From REEB95 sp050729835 (GTDB taxonomy: Bacteria; Pseudomonadota; Alphaproteobacteria; ATCC43930; CGMCC-115725), in NCBI GenBank assembly GCA_050729835.1, contig JBOHLS010000024.1, forward strand, positions 1-35,202: a stretch of DNA of 35,202 nucleotides. The letters are read 5' to 3'. This document shows positions 14,733 to 22,566 of this stretch, piece by piece (position 1 is the first letter of the stretch; each line of letters starts with the position of its first letter). Made by a program: the position numbers and the translations under genes. A model generated the notes under the pieces. The model was not told where the DNA came from, did not search any database, and saw only the letters and a program-made list of their open reading frames with translations.

Positions 14733-15050
14733 ATGGATGCTTTTACGGCTGTGGACCGGCTCCTGGCCGGCCGTTTTCAGGTCGGTCTCGAGGATATGCT
14801 GTGCGAGGGCTGCCTGACCGGGCAGCTGCCGGCGCTGTTCGCCGGCGACGCGGCGATCGCGCCCCGCTGTACCCGGATGCTGGCCGATGGGGACGGCGGC
14901 CGGAGCTTTACCTTCGAAGGTACCTTCACGTTGGCGGACGTGCGCTACAACTTCCGCTGCCACGTCTTTGCCGACGCCGGCGGCCAGCGCTTCATCTCCG
15001 ACGTCGCGCTCTTCGAGCCGGTCGAGTGGCAGGCGCAGATCGCGATGTAG
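14733..15050 (+). CDS. Small protein of unknown function
   Basis: The 105-residue acidic, cysteine-containing protein starts at an ATG preceded by GAAGAGGCGG. It begins MDAFTAVDRLLAGRFQVGLE and continues with CEGCLTGQLPALF and then a beta-rich half (FEGTFTLADVRYNFRCHVF, FISDVALFEPVEWQAQIAM). I do not recognise a family. Composition and third-position GC match the surrounding core genes, so it is probably real. It is divergent from the membrane protein gene; the 141 bases between them hold a short hairpin (GCGTCC/GGACGC at 14609-14625). The VOC gene starts 15 bases downstream, probably the same transcript. Confidence 0.65.
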   Translation: MDAFTAVDRLLAGRFQVGLEDMLCEGCLTGQLPALFAGDAAIAPRCTRMLADGDGGRSFTFEGTFTLADVRYNFRCHVFADAGGQRFISDVALFEPVEWQAQIAM

Positions 15051-15065
15051 GCGAGAGATGAGAGT

Positions 15066-15494
15066 ATGCAAGACACGAGTATTGTGAAGGTTCTGTTCGT
15101 CGCCGGATTTGGTCCGATCGTTCGCGATGCCGCGCCGAGCCGCAGGCTTTACACCGACGATCTCGGTCTCGCTTTCAAGGAGGAGACCGGCGGCTATCTG
15201 CACACGGAGGCGCTTCAGGGCGCCAGAACCTTTGCCCTGTGGCCCCTTTCACAAGCTGCGCAGTCCTGTTTCGGCAAGGATTCCTGGCCTGGCGATGTTC
15301 CTGTTCCGCAAGCATGGCTCGAGTTCGAGGTTGACAGCGTCGAGAAGGCCACCGCGGCCCTCGAATGTCGGGGCTATCGGATGCTCGTCCGACTCAAGAA
15401 GGAACCTTGGGGTCAAACGGTCAGCCGCTTTATGTCTCCGGAAGGCTTGCTGACCGCCGTGACATTCACTCCCTGGATGCGAGAGGGAAAATAG
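15066..15494 (+). CDS. VOC-superfamily (glyoxalase/bleomycin-resistance-like) protein
   Basis: The 142-residue protein has the paired beta-alpha-beta-beta-beta pattern of the vicinal oxygen chelate fold: IVRDAAPSRRLYTDDLGLAF in the first half and WLEFEVDSVEKATAALECRG with FMSPEGLLTAVTFTPWM in the second. Substrate and metal dependence are unknown. The first metal ligand position is not an obvious histidine, so it may be a binding protein, not an enzyme. It follows the small unknown gene by 15 bases. GAGAG ahead of the ATG is a weak ribosome site. Convergent to the nrdJ relic. Confidence 0.8.
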   Translation: MQDTSIVKVLFVAGFGPIVRDAAPSRRLYTDDLGLAFKEETGGYLHTEALQGARTFALWPLSQAAQSCFGKDSWPGDVPVPQAWLEFEVDSVEKATAALECRGYRMLVRLKKEPWGQTVSRFMSPEGLLTAVTFTPWMREGK

Positions 15495-15505
15495 CCGGCG
15501 CATGT

Positions 15506-15613
15506 CTGGCCGTGCAGGTTCACCACCTGGCACTTCCCTCCACTGCGGCTGGCGGTCTTCGGCTGGACGAAGCCGATCTCGATCATGGGCTGCTCGATCA
15601 CCTCGCCGAGCGC
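15506..15613 (-). pseudogene. Relic of a second NrdJ-type C-terminal segment
   Basis: On the minus strand these bases encode a peptide running from ALGEVIEQPMIEIGFVQPKT to CQVVNLHGQ. It parallels ALGGIIEQHMIEIGFIQPKS ... RQVVNLPGQ near the end of the adjacent NrdJ, with about two thirds of residues identical and one codon missing. Just downstream the similarity is lost and the zinc-binding CPKCG tail is absent. It lies 73 bases after the nrdJ stop in the same orientation, so it is either a diverged partial tandem duplication or the remains of a separate paralogue. Confidence 0.6.
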
Positions 15614-15686
15614 GCGTTCCGTCAGGGAACCGGATTTCTCATTTTTCGACATGCGCACCTGTATCAATCCACAAGTTGTTGGCCGC

Positions 15687-17996
15687 TCACCCGCACTTCG
15701 AATAGTCGCAGCTCGTGCACTGGTCGCAGTTCTCGATGCGGATCAGCGCCGCCTGGCCGCATTTCGGGCACTGGCGCAGATTGGCCATCTGGCCCGGCAG
15801 GTTGACCACCTGGCGTTTGGCCTCCACCGCGGCGGGTGCCGACTTGGGCTGAATAAACCCGATCTCGATCATGTGCTGCTCGATGATCCCACCGAGCGCC
15901 GCCAGGATCGACGGCACGTAATGCCCTTCCATCCAGGCACCACCGCGCGGATCGAACACCGCCTTCAATTCCTCGACCACGAACGAGACGTCGCCGCCGC
16001 GTCGGAACACCGCGCTGATCATACGCGTCAGAGCCACCGTCCAGGCGTAATGCTCCATGTTCTTGGAGTTGACGAAGATCTCGAACGGCCGCAGCCGCCC
16101 GTCCTGCACGATGTCGTTGATGGTGACGTAGAGCGCGTGCTCGCTGAGCGGCCACGCCACCTTATAGGTGTGGCCGGGCAGCGCCTCGGGCCGCGACAGC
16201 GGCTGCGTCATGTAGACGATGCCGCCCGCCTCGAACACGTCGGCCGGCCTGGCTTGCGGCGTTGGCAGCGGCAGCTCGGCCTGCTTCTGCGGCTTGGCCT
16301 CCGGCCTCACTTCCAGAACCGCGCCCGTCACCTCGTTCGGCCGATAAGTGGTGCAGCCCTTGCAGCCGAGCTCGTAGGCCTGGAGATAGACGTCCTTGAA
16401 CTGCGCGAACGGGAAATTCGCCGGCACGTTGATCGTCTTCGAGATCGAGCTGTCGATGTATTTCTGCACCGCCGCCTGCATCACCACGTGGTCGGCCGGG
16501 CTCAGCGCCTGGGCGTCGACGAAATAGTCGAGCAGCGGCGCGTTGTCGCCCTTCAAGCGGCGGAACAGGCGATAGGCGTGGTCCGAGACCTCTTCCTCGC
16601 GCCGCGCGCCGTCGGGCATCAGCACGTTACGCGTGTACTTGAAGCTGAACACCGGCTCGAGCCCGGACGAGACGTTGTCGGCGAAGATCGAGATTGTGCC
16701 GGTCGGCGCGACCGAGGTGAGGAGCGCGTTGCGGATGCCGTGCTGGGCGATGGCGGCGCGAATCTCAGGGTCGAGCGATTTAACCTTCTCGCCGGCGAGA
16801 TACTTTTCCTTGTCGAAGAGCGGAAAGGCACCTTTCTCGCGCGCGAGATCGGCCGAGGCGAGATATGCCAAGCGCTCGATCGCCCGCATCCAGGCTTCGG
16901 TCGTCGCCACCGCCTTAGCCGAGCCATAGCGCAAGCCGCACAGGATGAGGGCATCGGCTAGGCCGGTGACGCCGAGGCCGATGCGCCGCTTGGCGCGCGC
17001 CTCGTGCGTCTGCTGGTCGAGAGGGAAGCGCGACGCGTCGACGGCGTTGTCCATCATCCGCACGGCCAGCGGCACCAGGCGGTTGAGTTCGTCCATGTCG
17101 AGCCGCGCGTTATCGGTGAATGGCTCCTTGACCAGCGCCGCGAGATTGATCGAGCCCAAGAGGCACGCGCCGTAAGGCGGCAGCGGCTGCTCGCCGCACG
17201 GATTGGTCGAGCTGATGGTCTCGGCGTAATAGAGGTTGTTGAGCCGGTTGATGCGGTCGATGAAGATCACGCCCGGCTCGGCATAGGCATATGTGGCGCG
17301 CATGATCTTGTCCCACAGCTCGCGCGCCGGCACGGTCTTGAAATGCGTGCCGCCGAAGCTGAGCGCCCACGGCGCGCCTTCCTTCACCGCCTGCATGAAG
17401 GCGTCGGTGACCAGCACCGATAGGTTGAACATGCGCAGCCTTCCGGGCGTGCGCTTGGCCTTGATGAAGGCCTCGATGTCGGGATGGTCGCAGCGCATCG
17501 TCGCCATCATCGCGCCGCGGCGATAGCCGGCGCTCATGATGGTGCGGCACATCGCGTCCCACACGTCCATAAACGACAGCGGCCCCGAGGCGTCGGCGCC
17601 GACGCCCTTCACCGGCGCGCCCTTGGGCCGCAGCGTCGAGAAATCGTAGCCGATACCGCCGCCCTGCTGCATGGTCAGCGCCGCTTCGCGCAGATGCGCG
17701 AAGATGCTGCCCATGTCGTCGTCGATGGTGCCCATGACGAAGCAGTTGAAGAGCGTGACGTTGCGGCCGCTGCCGGCGCCGGCGACGACGCGGCCCGCCG
17801 GCAGGAACTTGAAATCGCTCAGCGCCGCGTAGAACCGCTCGGCCCATTGCGCCGGCTCGCGCTCGGGCGCGGCTAGCGCCGTCGCGACTCGCCGCCAGGT
17901 GTCCTCGATGGTGCGGTCGACCGCGCCGCCCTCCGGCGTCTTGAGGCGGTATTTCATGTCCCAGATCTGCTGCGAGATCGAGGCGACGGTGGGCAT
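15687..17996 (-). CDS. nrdJ: Vitamin B12-dependent (class II) ribonucleoside-diphosphate reductase
   Basis: The 769-residue enzyme makes deoxyribonucleotides using adenosylcobalamin. Visible features: C85 in TLFNCFVMGT (one of the active-site redox pair); the finger-loop catalytic motif NPCGEQPLPPYGACLLGSIN with C267 and E269; SVAPTGTISIFADNVSSGLEP; CKGCTTYRPNE; and a TSCPD-type C-terminal region followed by a zinc ribbon (CPKCG ... CDQCTSCDYSKCG), which also carries the reducing cysteines. Length and domain order are normal for alphaproteobacterial NrdJ. No B12 riboswitch was recognised upstream; a TATAAT box (18062-18057, minus) supports a promoter of its own. Confidence 0.97.
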   Translation of the reverse strand: MPTVASISQQIWDMKYRLKTPEGGAVDRTIEDTWRRVATALAAPEREPAQWAERFYAALSDFKFLPAGRVVAGAGSGRNVTLFNCFVMGTIDDDMGSIFAHLREAALTMQQGGGIGYDFSTLRPKGAPVKGVGADASGPLSFMDVWDAMCRTIMSAGYRRGAMMATMRCDHPDIEAFIKAKRTPGRLRMFNLSVLVTDAFMQAVKEGAPWALSFGGTHFKTVPARELWDKIMRATYAYAEPGVIFIDRINRLNNLYYAETISSTNPCGEQPLPPYGACLLGSINLAALVKEPFTDNARLDMDELNRLVPLAVRMMDNAVDASRFPLDQQTHEARAKRRIGLGVTGLADALILCGLRYGSAKAVATTEAWMRAIERLAYLASADLAREKGAFPLFDKEKYLAGEKVKSLDPEIRAAIAQHGIRNALLTSVAPTGTISIFADNVSSGLEPVFSFKYTRNVLMPDGARREEEVSDHAYRLFRRLKGDNAPLLDYFVDAQALSPADHVVMQAAVQKYIDSSISKTINVPANFPFAQFKDVYLQAYELGCKGCTTYRPNEVTGAVLEVRPEAKPQKQAELPLPTPQARPADVFEAGGIVYMTQPLSRPEALPGHTYKVAWPLSEHALYVTINDIVQDGRLRPFEIFVNSKNMEHYAWTVALTRMISAVFRRGGDVSFVVEELKAVFDPRGGAWMEGHYVPSILAALGGIIEQHMIEIGFIQPKSAPAAVEAKRQVVNLPGQMANLRQCPKCGQAALIRIENCDQCTSCDYSKCG

Positions 17997-18056
17997 GGGC
18001 TATCGCGTCCTGCACTGACGAAAGCGCCGCGCCAACGCGGCGCGGCTGTGGTCGCC

Positions 18057-18062
18057 ATTATA
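18057..18062 (-). promoter_or_regulatory. Candidate nrdJ -10 box
   Basis: A perfect TATAAT on the minus strand lies about 60 bases ahead of the nrdJ ATG. The matching -35 region is poor (CTGGAA at a long spacing). Between this box and the gene there is a strong GC hairpin with arms CGCCGCG and CGCGGCG around 18024-18041, which will be in the leader RNA. Confidence 0.35.
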
Positions 18063-18123
18063 GCGCCGTTCCCGGTTCGTTTTCCAGGCCCGGTGGCCCG
18101 CGACAACTGCGGACTTCTGCAAA

Positions 18124-18153
18124 TTGACAGGTATTTTCGCCCGGCCGAATAAT
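18124..18153 (+). promoter_or_regulatory. Promoter of the small gene at 18181
   Basis: TTGACA (18124-18129) is followed after 18 bases by AATAAT (18148-18153). The expected start of transcription near 18160 lies downstream of an alternative in-frame initiation codon at 18124, which therefore cannot be used from this promoter and supports the ATG at 18181. Confidence 0.5.
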
Positions 18154-18180
18154 GGCCAAAACCGCAGCGAAAGAAACGTG

Positions 18181-18429
18181 ATGCGAACCGATTTGTCTGC
18201 GCCCGATGCGTTGCTGGTCCAGCTGCTCGCTTGGATCGCGGCGCGGCCGCGGCGTTACGGCGAGACGCTGGACGCCTGGCGCACCTCGTGCCCGCGGTTG
18301 CCGGTCTGGGAAGACGCGGTCGAGGCCGGCCTAGTTAAAATCGTCGGTGGCCGCGAGCCGGGCATGCGGCGGTGCGAAGTCCGGCTGACGGCTGCCGGCC
18401 GGGCGCGGTTGCAGGCGCACGGCGGCTAA
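18181..18429 (+). CDS. Small conserved-looking protein, possibly winged-helix
   Basis: The 82-residue protein reads LLVQLLAWIAARPRRYGETL then DAWRTSCPRLPVWEDAVEAG and VRLTAAGRARLQ at the end. The C-terminal LTAAGRARL is a common ending of small winged-helix domains, and the length fits, but no recognition helix can be named with confidence. Function unknown. The ATG at 18181 was chosen on promoter position. Divergent from nrdJ, followed by a repeat tract and the convergent acyltransferase gene. Confidence 0.6.
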   Translation: MRTDLSAPDALLVQLLAWIAARPRRYGETLDAWRTSCPRLPVWEDAVEAGLVKIVGGREPGMRRCEVRLTAAGRARLQAHGG

Positions 18430-18483
18430 AGAATCGCCCGATTTATCCCGGCGGCCAAGCGCAGTAGCAGGTCGGTTGGGTAC

Positions 18484-18543
18484 TTGTCCCCAAAGTTACC
18501 CGGAAGCTTATCCTACGGCTTATCCACTATGTTATCCTGCGGC
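18484..18543. repeat. Five phased 12-bp units with a TTRTCC/TTACCC core
   Basis: Cores start at 18484 (TTGTCC), 18496 (TTACCC), 18508, 18520 and 18532 (TTATCC each), exactly 12 bases apart, with different 6-base spacers that often end GC. The fourth unit reads TTATCCACT, one base away from a DnaA-box consensus TTATCCACA. On the minus strand the last unit supplies the TAA stop of the acyltransferase gene, and each further unit places TAA or TAA-like codons in the same frame. There is no gene between 18430 and 18531. Confidence 0.6.
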
Positions 18544-19278
18544 GTTCTGAGGCCCGTGGCCGCGCGCCTGGCCTTCGGCGACCAGCGCATCGGTCGCGGT
18601 CTCGATGCGGCGTTCGAGCTCGGCCATGAATGCGGCGCGCGGCTGACCGGGGACGATCGGCGGCAGGATCTCGACTAGCACGGTGCCCGGTCGGCGCAGG
18701 AAACGGCGGCGACCCCAGAACAGGCCGGAATTGATCGCGACCGGCACCACCGGCAGCTTGAGCTGCTGATAGAGCGCGGCGATGCCCGGCAGGTATGGCT
18801 GCTTCGTGCCGACGGCGGTACGCGTGCCTTGCGGAAAGATCACGATCGAGCGCCGCGCCGCGACGACGCTTTCGGCGCGCGCCACCATGCGCCGCAAGGC
18901 GCGTGCCGCCGCGCCGCGATCCACGGTGATCGAGCCGGCCTTGACCACGTACCAGCCATAGAACGGAAGCCAGCCGAGCTCGCGCTTGATGATCGCCGCG
19001 CAGTCGGGAAACAGGATCGTCGCCGCCAGCGTGTCCCAGGCCGATTGATGCTTCATCGCGAGGATGCACGGGCCGGCGGGCAGCTGCGCGCGGCCGCGCA
19101 TTTCGTAGTCGAGCCCGACGATCCCGCGCAGCAGCACGAAAACGCCGCGCGCCCAGAACGTGCCGAAGCGCATCATGCCGCGCCGCGTGCCGAGCAGGAA
19201 CGGCAATCCGGCGAAGGCCAACACCGCCGTCCAGCTCCAGAACGCGAGCTGGAAGACCAGCGAGCGCAGGACGATCAC
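18532..19278 (-). CDS. plsC: 1-acyl-sn-glycerol-3-phosphate acyltransferase family protein (PlsC-like)
   Basis: The 248-residue membrane-associated enzyme transfers an acyl chain to lysophosphatidic acid in phospholipid synthesis. A hydrophobic N-terminus (about 4-30) is followed by the catalytic HX4D motif (H77 to D82 in MKHQSAWDTL), VDRG at 119-122, and the substrate motif IFPQGTRTA (147-155), which has Gln where most members have Glu. VVPVAINSGLFWG completes motif IV. The GTG at 19278 was chosen because GAGGGA precedes it; the longer frame upstream is repeat sequence. ydcF-ftsX-ftsE lie upstream on the same strand beyond a repeat block. Confidence 0.88.
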   Translation of the reverse strand: MIVLRSLVFQLAFWSWTAVLAFAGLPFLLGTRRGMMRFGTFWARGVFVLLRGIVGLDYEMRGRAQLPAGPCILAMKHQSAWDTLAATILFPDCAAIIKRELGWLPFYGWYVVKAGSITVDRGAAARALRRMVARAESVVAARRSIVIFPQGTRTAVGTKQPYLPGIAALYQQLKLPVVPVAINSGLFWGRRRFLRRPGTVLVEILPPIVPGQPRAAFMAELERRIETATDALVAEGQARGHGPQNAAG

Positions 19279-19593
19279 GCGTGCGTTCCCTCGCGTATAA
19301 CCCGCTGCGATCGAATCATGCCCCCTCACCCAGCATTGGGTAAGGCTCGCCCTTCGTCCCTCGAGACGCCACGCACCCCTCATCCTGAGGAGCGAAGCGT
19401 CTCGAAGAAGAGGGCGCGTGGCTTCTCAAGATGAGGCGCAGGGCTTGCCAATCCAAAGCAACCCTCTCCCCCCTTGAGGGGGAGCTTGACGCCTGCCAAG
19501 CGTCCCCCGGACGCTTGGCTCGAACATGCCGGGTGGCATGTTCGATCGGCGTCAAGGGGTGAGGGGGATTTTCTCGATCTGAATCTGAGCCAG
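19279..19593. repeat. Composite intergenic repeat block
   Basis: This 315-base gap has no gene. It holds nested palindromic elements: CCCCCTCACCCAGCATTGGG at 19319, an inner CCTCATCCTGAGGAGCGAAG element whose inverted partner CTTCTCAAGATGAGGCGC is at about 19422, CAAAGCAACCCTCTCCCCCC at 19453, and a hairpin GCCAAGCGTCCCCCGGACGCTTGG (about 19496-19519) next to a CATGCCGGGTGGCATG hairpin, closed by GGGGTGAGGGGG. The outer pieces recur at 30666-30760 without the inner element, so the inner one may have inserted into the outer. Confidence 0.7.
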
Positions 19594-20190
19594 TCACGTG
19601 TTGCCTTGCGCCTCGCCGATCACCAGCGGCCTGACCTCGGCGGCGAGAAACTTGACGTACTCGGTGACGATCAGGCTGAGTGTGCCGGGCCATTCCCACC
19701 ACTGGTGCTGCTTGACGTTGCCGGCGAACACCGGGTTGGGGATGATGGTGATGTCGGGCATGGCGCGCGAGAACTCGAGCAGGCTGCGCGGCATGTGATA
19801 GGCCGACGTCACCAGCCGCAGCGAATGGTAATTCTGCTTGCGCATGAAGGCGGCGGTCTCGATCGCGTTGCCGGTCGTGTTGTCGGCGGTGTGGCCGAGC
19901 ACGATGCAGCAGGCGAGGTTGTCCGGCGCGTCGGCGCTGTGCAGCAGCGCTGGCACCTGGACGCCGGGAAACACGCCGGTGATGAACAGCGTCTTGCCCA
20001 TGCCCGCGGCCAGCAGTTGCAGCCCGCCGCCGACGCGCTGGCTGCCGCCGGTGAGCACGACGATGGCGTCGGTGCGGGTGGTCGGGTCGGCGACGGCGTC
20101 GGGAATCTGGTCGGCGAACCAGAACAATCCCAGCAGCCACAGCACCGCCACGATGCCGAGCAGCTGGACGAATTGGCGCAACGCCCTCAT
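19594..20190 (-). CDS. YdcF/DUF218 family membrane-anchored protein
   Basis: The 198-residue protein has one N-terminal membrane helix (about 8-28) and a DUF218 domain: TDAIVVLTGGSQRVGGGLQL, then GKTLFITGV, the conserved acidic/His core LGHTADNTTGNAIETAAFM, LVTSAYHMPRSLLEF and a final YVKFLAAE. Relatives such as SanA and ElyC act in envelope integrity or peptidoglycan lipid-carrier metabolism; the reaction is unknown. The ATG at 20190 overlaps the ftsX stop as ATGA, which fixes the start and places it in the ftsE-ftsX operon, in keeping with a cell-wall role. Confidence 0.88.
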   Translation of the reverse strand: MRALRQFVQLLGIVAVLWLLGLFWFADQIPDAVADPTTRTDAIVVLTGGSQRVGGGLQLLAAGMGKTLFITGVFPGVQVPALLHSADAPDNLACCIVLGHTADNTTGNAIETAAFMRKQNYHSLRLVTSAYHMPRSLLEFSRAMPDITIIPNPVFAGNVKQHQWWEWPGTLSLIVTEYVKFLAAEVRPLVIGEAQGNT

Positions 20191-21077
20191 GGCAGCCGCC
20201 GCAGCGTTGCCAGCACGGTCAGCCGCGCCGTCGCCATCGCCACCAGGCCGGCGATGATCGGCAGCGCCGCTAGCACCGCCCAGTTCCAGCCGCGCAGATG
20301 CAGCGCCGGCAGCAGCGTCGCGCCGTCGCCGAGCCACGCCGCGGCGTCGCTCGCCCGGCTCAGCGCGAAGAGCGCCGCCGCTGCCAGCGCCAGTCCCAGG
20401 ACGCCGCCGATCAGCGCCAGGCGCAGCGCCTGACGCTCGAACTGGCGGGCGACATAGCCGTCGCGCGCGCCCATCAGGTGCAAGAGCTCGATCACGTCGC
20501 GGTGGACCGCGAGGCCGCTGCGGGTGGCGAAGGACACGCTGATCACCGCGACGCCGCCGATCAGCGCCAGCACGGCGAGGGCGGTGATCTCGGCTGAGCG
20601 GGCGAAGCGCGCCAGGCTATCGAGCCAGAGCTGGTGGTCGTCGAGCGTCGCGCCCGGCGCTGCCGCGGCGAGCTTGGCGCGCAGCGCGGCAAGGGCGGCA
20701 TGGCCGCCCGCAGCGAGCCGCACGTCGATCAGCCGCGGCAGCTCGAGATCGGCCGGCGACAGCGCCGTGCCGAGCCAGGGCGCGACCAGCTTGGCGGTCG
20801 CGGCGCGGTCGATCGCCGTCGCGCTTTTGACGCCGGGCGCGGCGCGTAGCACGGCCAGCGCCGCGCCCAGGCTCTTGTCGCCGGTGCCGACTGCCGCCGG
20901 CAGCTCGACGGTGAGGGTGCCGGTCAGGCTCCGGTCCCAGCGCGCCAGTGCGTGCTCCAGGTCCATGACCGCGGCCAGCGCCAGCCCGGCAAGGAACACC
21001 ATCAGCAGCGTCAACGCCGGTAGGAAGCGACTGCTGCCGTCGCGGCCGAAGGGAATGGCGAGGCCTGGCGCGCTCAC
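20187..21077 (-). CDS. ftsX: FtsX-like cell division ABC transporter permease
   Basis: The 296-residue protein has the FtsX layout: first membrane helix (about 17-38), a large periplasmic domain (about 40-160), then three helices near 165-188, 220-245 and 265-288. The cytoplasmic loop RSGLAVHRDVIELLHLMGA with the following DGYVARQFERQALRLA is the FtsE-contact region typical of the family. With FtsE it should transmit ATP hydrolysis to periplasmic peptidoglycan hydrolase activators. It starts with GTG at 21077, overlapping the ftsE stop (GTGA), and overlaps ydcF at its own stop. Confidence 0.92.
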   Translation of the reverse strand: MSAPGLAIPFGRDGSSRFLPALTLLMVFLAGLALAAVMDLEHALARWDRSLTGTLTVELPAAVGTGDKSLGAALAVLRAAPGVKSATAIDRAATAKLVAPWLGTALSPADLELPRLIDVRLAAGGHAALAALRAKLAAAAPGATLDDHQLWLDSLARFARSAEITALAVLALIGGVAVISVSFATRSGLAVHRDVIELLHLMGARDGYVARQFERQALRLALIGGVLGLALAAAALFALSRASDAAAWLGDGATLLPALHLRGWNWAVLAALPIIAGLVAMATARLTVLATLRRLP

Positions 21078-21751
21078 GACACCGCCCGCGCGGCTTCCGG
21101 CGCCGCCATCTCGCCGTTCTCGAGATGCAGCACCGGCCGGTTGAATTGCCGCGCCAGTGCTGCGTTATGGGTGGCGATGATCAGCGTCGTGCCGAGCTTG
21201 TTGAGCTCCTCGAAGAGCCGCAGCAGCCGCAACGCCATGGCGTCGTCGACGTTGCCGGTCGGCTCGTCGGCGACCAGCAGCTTGGGCCGTGCCACCACCG
21301 CGCGGGCGATGGCGACGCGCTGCTGCTGGCCGCCCGACAGCGTCGGCGGCTTGGCGTCGAGCTTGTCGGCCAATCCCACCCATTCGAGCATCTCGCGCAC
21401 GTTGTCGCGCAGCTTGGCCTCGGCGATTCCAGCGACGCGCAGCGGCAGCGCCACGTTGTCGAAGGCGGAAAGATGCGGGATCAGCCGGAAATCCTGAAAC
21501 ACGATGCCGATCCGCCGCCGCAGCGGCGCCAGCGCGGCGCGCGTCACGCGCGACAGGTCTTCGCCGAACAGCGAGACGAGCCCACGCGAGGGCCGCTCGG
21601 CCAGCGCGATCAGGCGCAGCAGGCTGGTCTTGCCGGCGCCCGATGGGCCGGTGAGAAAATGGAACGAGCCGGCCTCGAGCCGCAAGGTGATGTCGCGCAG
21701 TACCTCGGGCCCGGTGCCATAGCGCATGCCGACGTTGTCGAACCGCACCAT
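21074..21751 (-). CDS. ftsE: FtsE cell division ATP-binding protein
   Basis: The 225-residue ABC ATPase has Walker A GPSGAGKT (35-42), Q-loop FQDFRLIPHLSAFDNVALPL, signature LSGGQ (138-142) and Walker B LLVADEPTGNVD (158-169). The Q-loop text and the position next to ftsX identify FtsE and distinguish it from LolD. The complex works at the inner membrane at the division site. First gene of the ftsE-ftsX-ydcF operon, all coupled by 4-base overlaps. Divergent from the zinc-ribbon gene with 128 bases between starts. Confidence 0.95.
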   Translation of the reverse strand: MVRFDNVGMRYGTGPEVLRDITLRLEAGSFHFLTGPSGAGKTSLLRLIALAERPSRGLVSLFGEDLSRVTRAALAPLRRRIGIVFQDFRLIPHLSAFDNVALPLRVAGIAEAKLRDNVREMLEWVGLADKLDAKPPTLSGGQQQRVAIARAVVARPKLLVADEPTGNVDDAMALRLLRLFEELNKLGTTLIIATHNAALARQFNRPVLHLENGEMAAPEAARAVS

Positions 21752-21879
21752 CGCTGCAAGATGGCATGCGTCGGCGGCGGCGGTAAAGATGGCGCGCCGC
21801 GGCGCGCTTCCGTGGCGCGGCGCGGGCGAGGTATAAGGGGCGGCCGCATTTGCAGCGGCATGCCGGCAGCGGAGCGGCG

Positions 21880-22545
21880 ATGATCGTTATCTGTCCCACC
21901 TGTTCGACACGCTACCTGGTCGAGACGCAGAAGCTCGGCGCGCAAGGCCGCATGGTCCGTTGCGGCAATTGCGGCCACACCTGGTATCAGGCGCCGCCCG
22001 AGGACGCGCCGCCGCGCGTCGAGCTCACGGTGCCGGTGCCCGAGCCGCGTCAGGGCGCGGTCGAGCGCGGCGGTCTGCCGGCGATTCCGCCGCGCCGCCG
22101 CCGCCGGGGCGCGGCGGTAGTGGCGCTGCTCGTGCTGCTGCTGGTGCTGGCCGCGGTGGGCTGGGGCGCGATCTTCCTGCGCGACCAGGTGATGGCGCTG
22201 GTGCCGCAATCGGCGCGGATCTACAGCCGTCTCGGCCTCGCCGCCGGCACGTCGCAATTCGGCTCCGGCCTCGAGCTGCGCAACGTCGTGCCGCGGCGCA
22301 CGATGGTGAACGACCAGCCGGTGCTGGTGATCGACGGCCAGATCGCGAATCTGTCGTCGTCGCCGCGTCGCGTACCGCCGCTCAAGGCGACGCTGCGCGA
22401 CGCCAACGACAAGCCGCTGGCGTCGTGGACCTTCTCGGCGAGCGTCGTCGAGCTGGCGCCCGGCGCGACGGCGCCGTTCCACACCACCTATCAGCAGTCG
22501 ATGGCCGCGGCGACTGGCGTCGTCGTCACGTTGGAAAATCCCTAG
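21880..22545 (+). CDS. MJ0042-type zinc-ribbon protein with DUF3426-like domain
   Basis: The 221-residue protein starts with a zinc ribbon (CPTCSTRYLVET at 5-16, then VRCGNCGHTW at about 27-36), followed by a proline-rich linker, a basic stop-transfer sequence PPRRRRRG and one membrane helix (about 78-98). The rest is a beta-rich extracytoplasmic domain (ELRNVVPRRTMVNDQPVLVI, then DGQIANLSSSPRRVPPLKAT) that resembles DUF3426. The topology, a cytoplasmic zinc finger tied to a periplasmic domain, suggests signalling, but no function is established. It is usually found beside ftsE in alphaproteobacteria. GGAGCGG lies just upstream of the ATG. Confidence 0.85.
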   Translation: MIVICPTCSTRYLVETQKLGAQGRMVRCGNCGHTWYQAPPEDAPPRVELTVPVPEPRQGAVERGGLPAIPPRRRRRGAAVVALLVLLLVLAAVGWGAIFLRDQVMALVPQSARIYSRLGLAAGTSQFGSGLELRNVVPRRTMVNDQPVLVIDGQIANLSSSPRRVPPLKATLRDANDKPLASWTFSASVVELAPGATAPFHTTYQQSMAAATGVVVTLENP

Positions 22546-22566
22546 CGCCGAGGACCGGCGACGGGT

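Noticed and set aside
17997..18180. B12 riboswitch ahead of nrdJ
   Set aside because: No B12-box-like GCCACTG segment or multi-stem structure was found; only one GC-rich hairpin and a TATAAT box.
19496..19519. Rho-independent terminator (GC hairpin GCCAAGCGTCC/GGACGCTTGG)
   Set aside because: There is no T-run after either arm; it is part of the composite repeat block.
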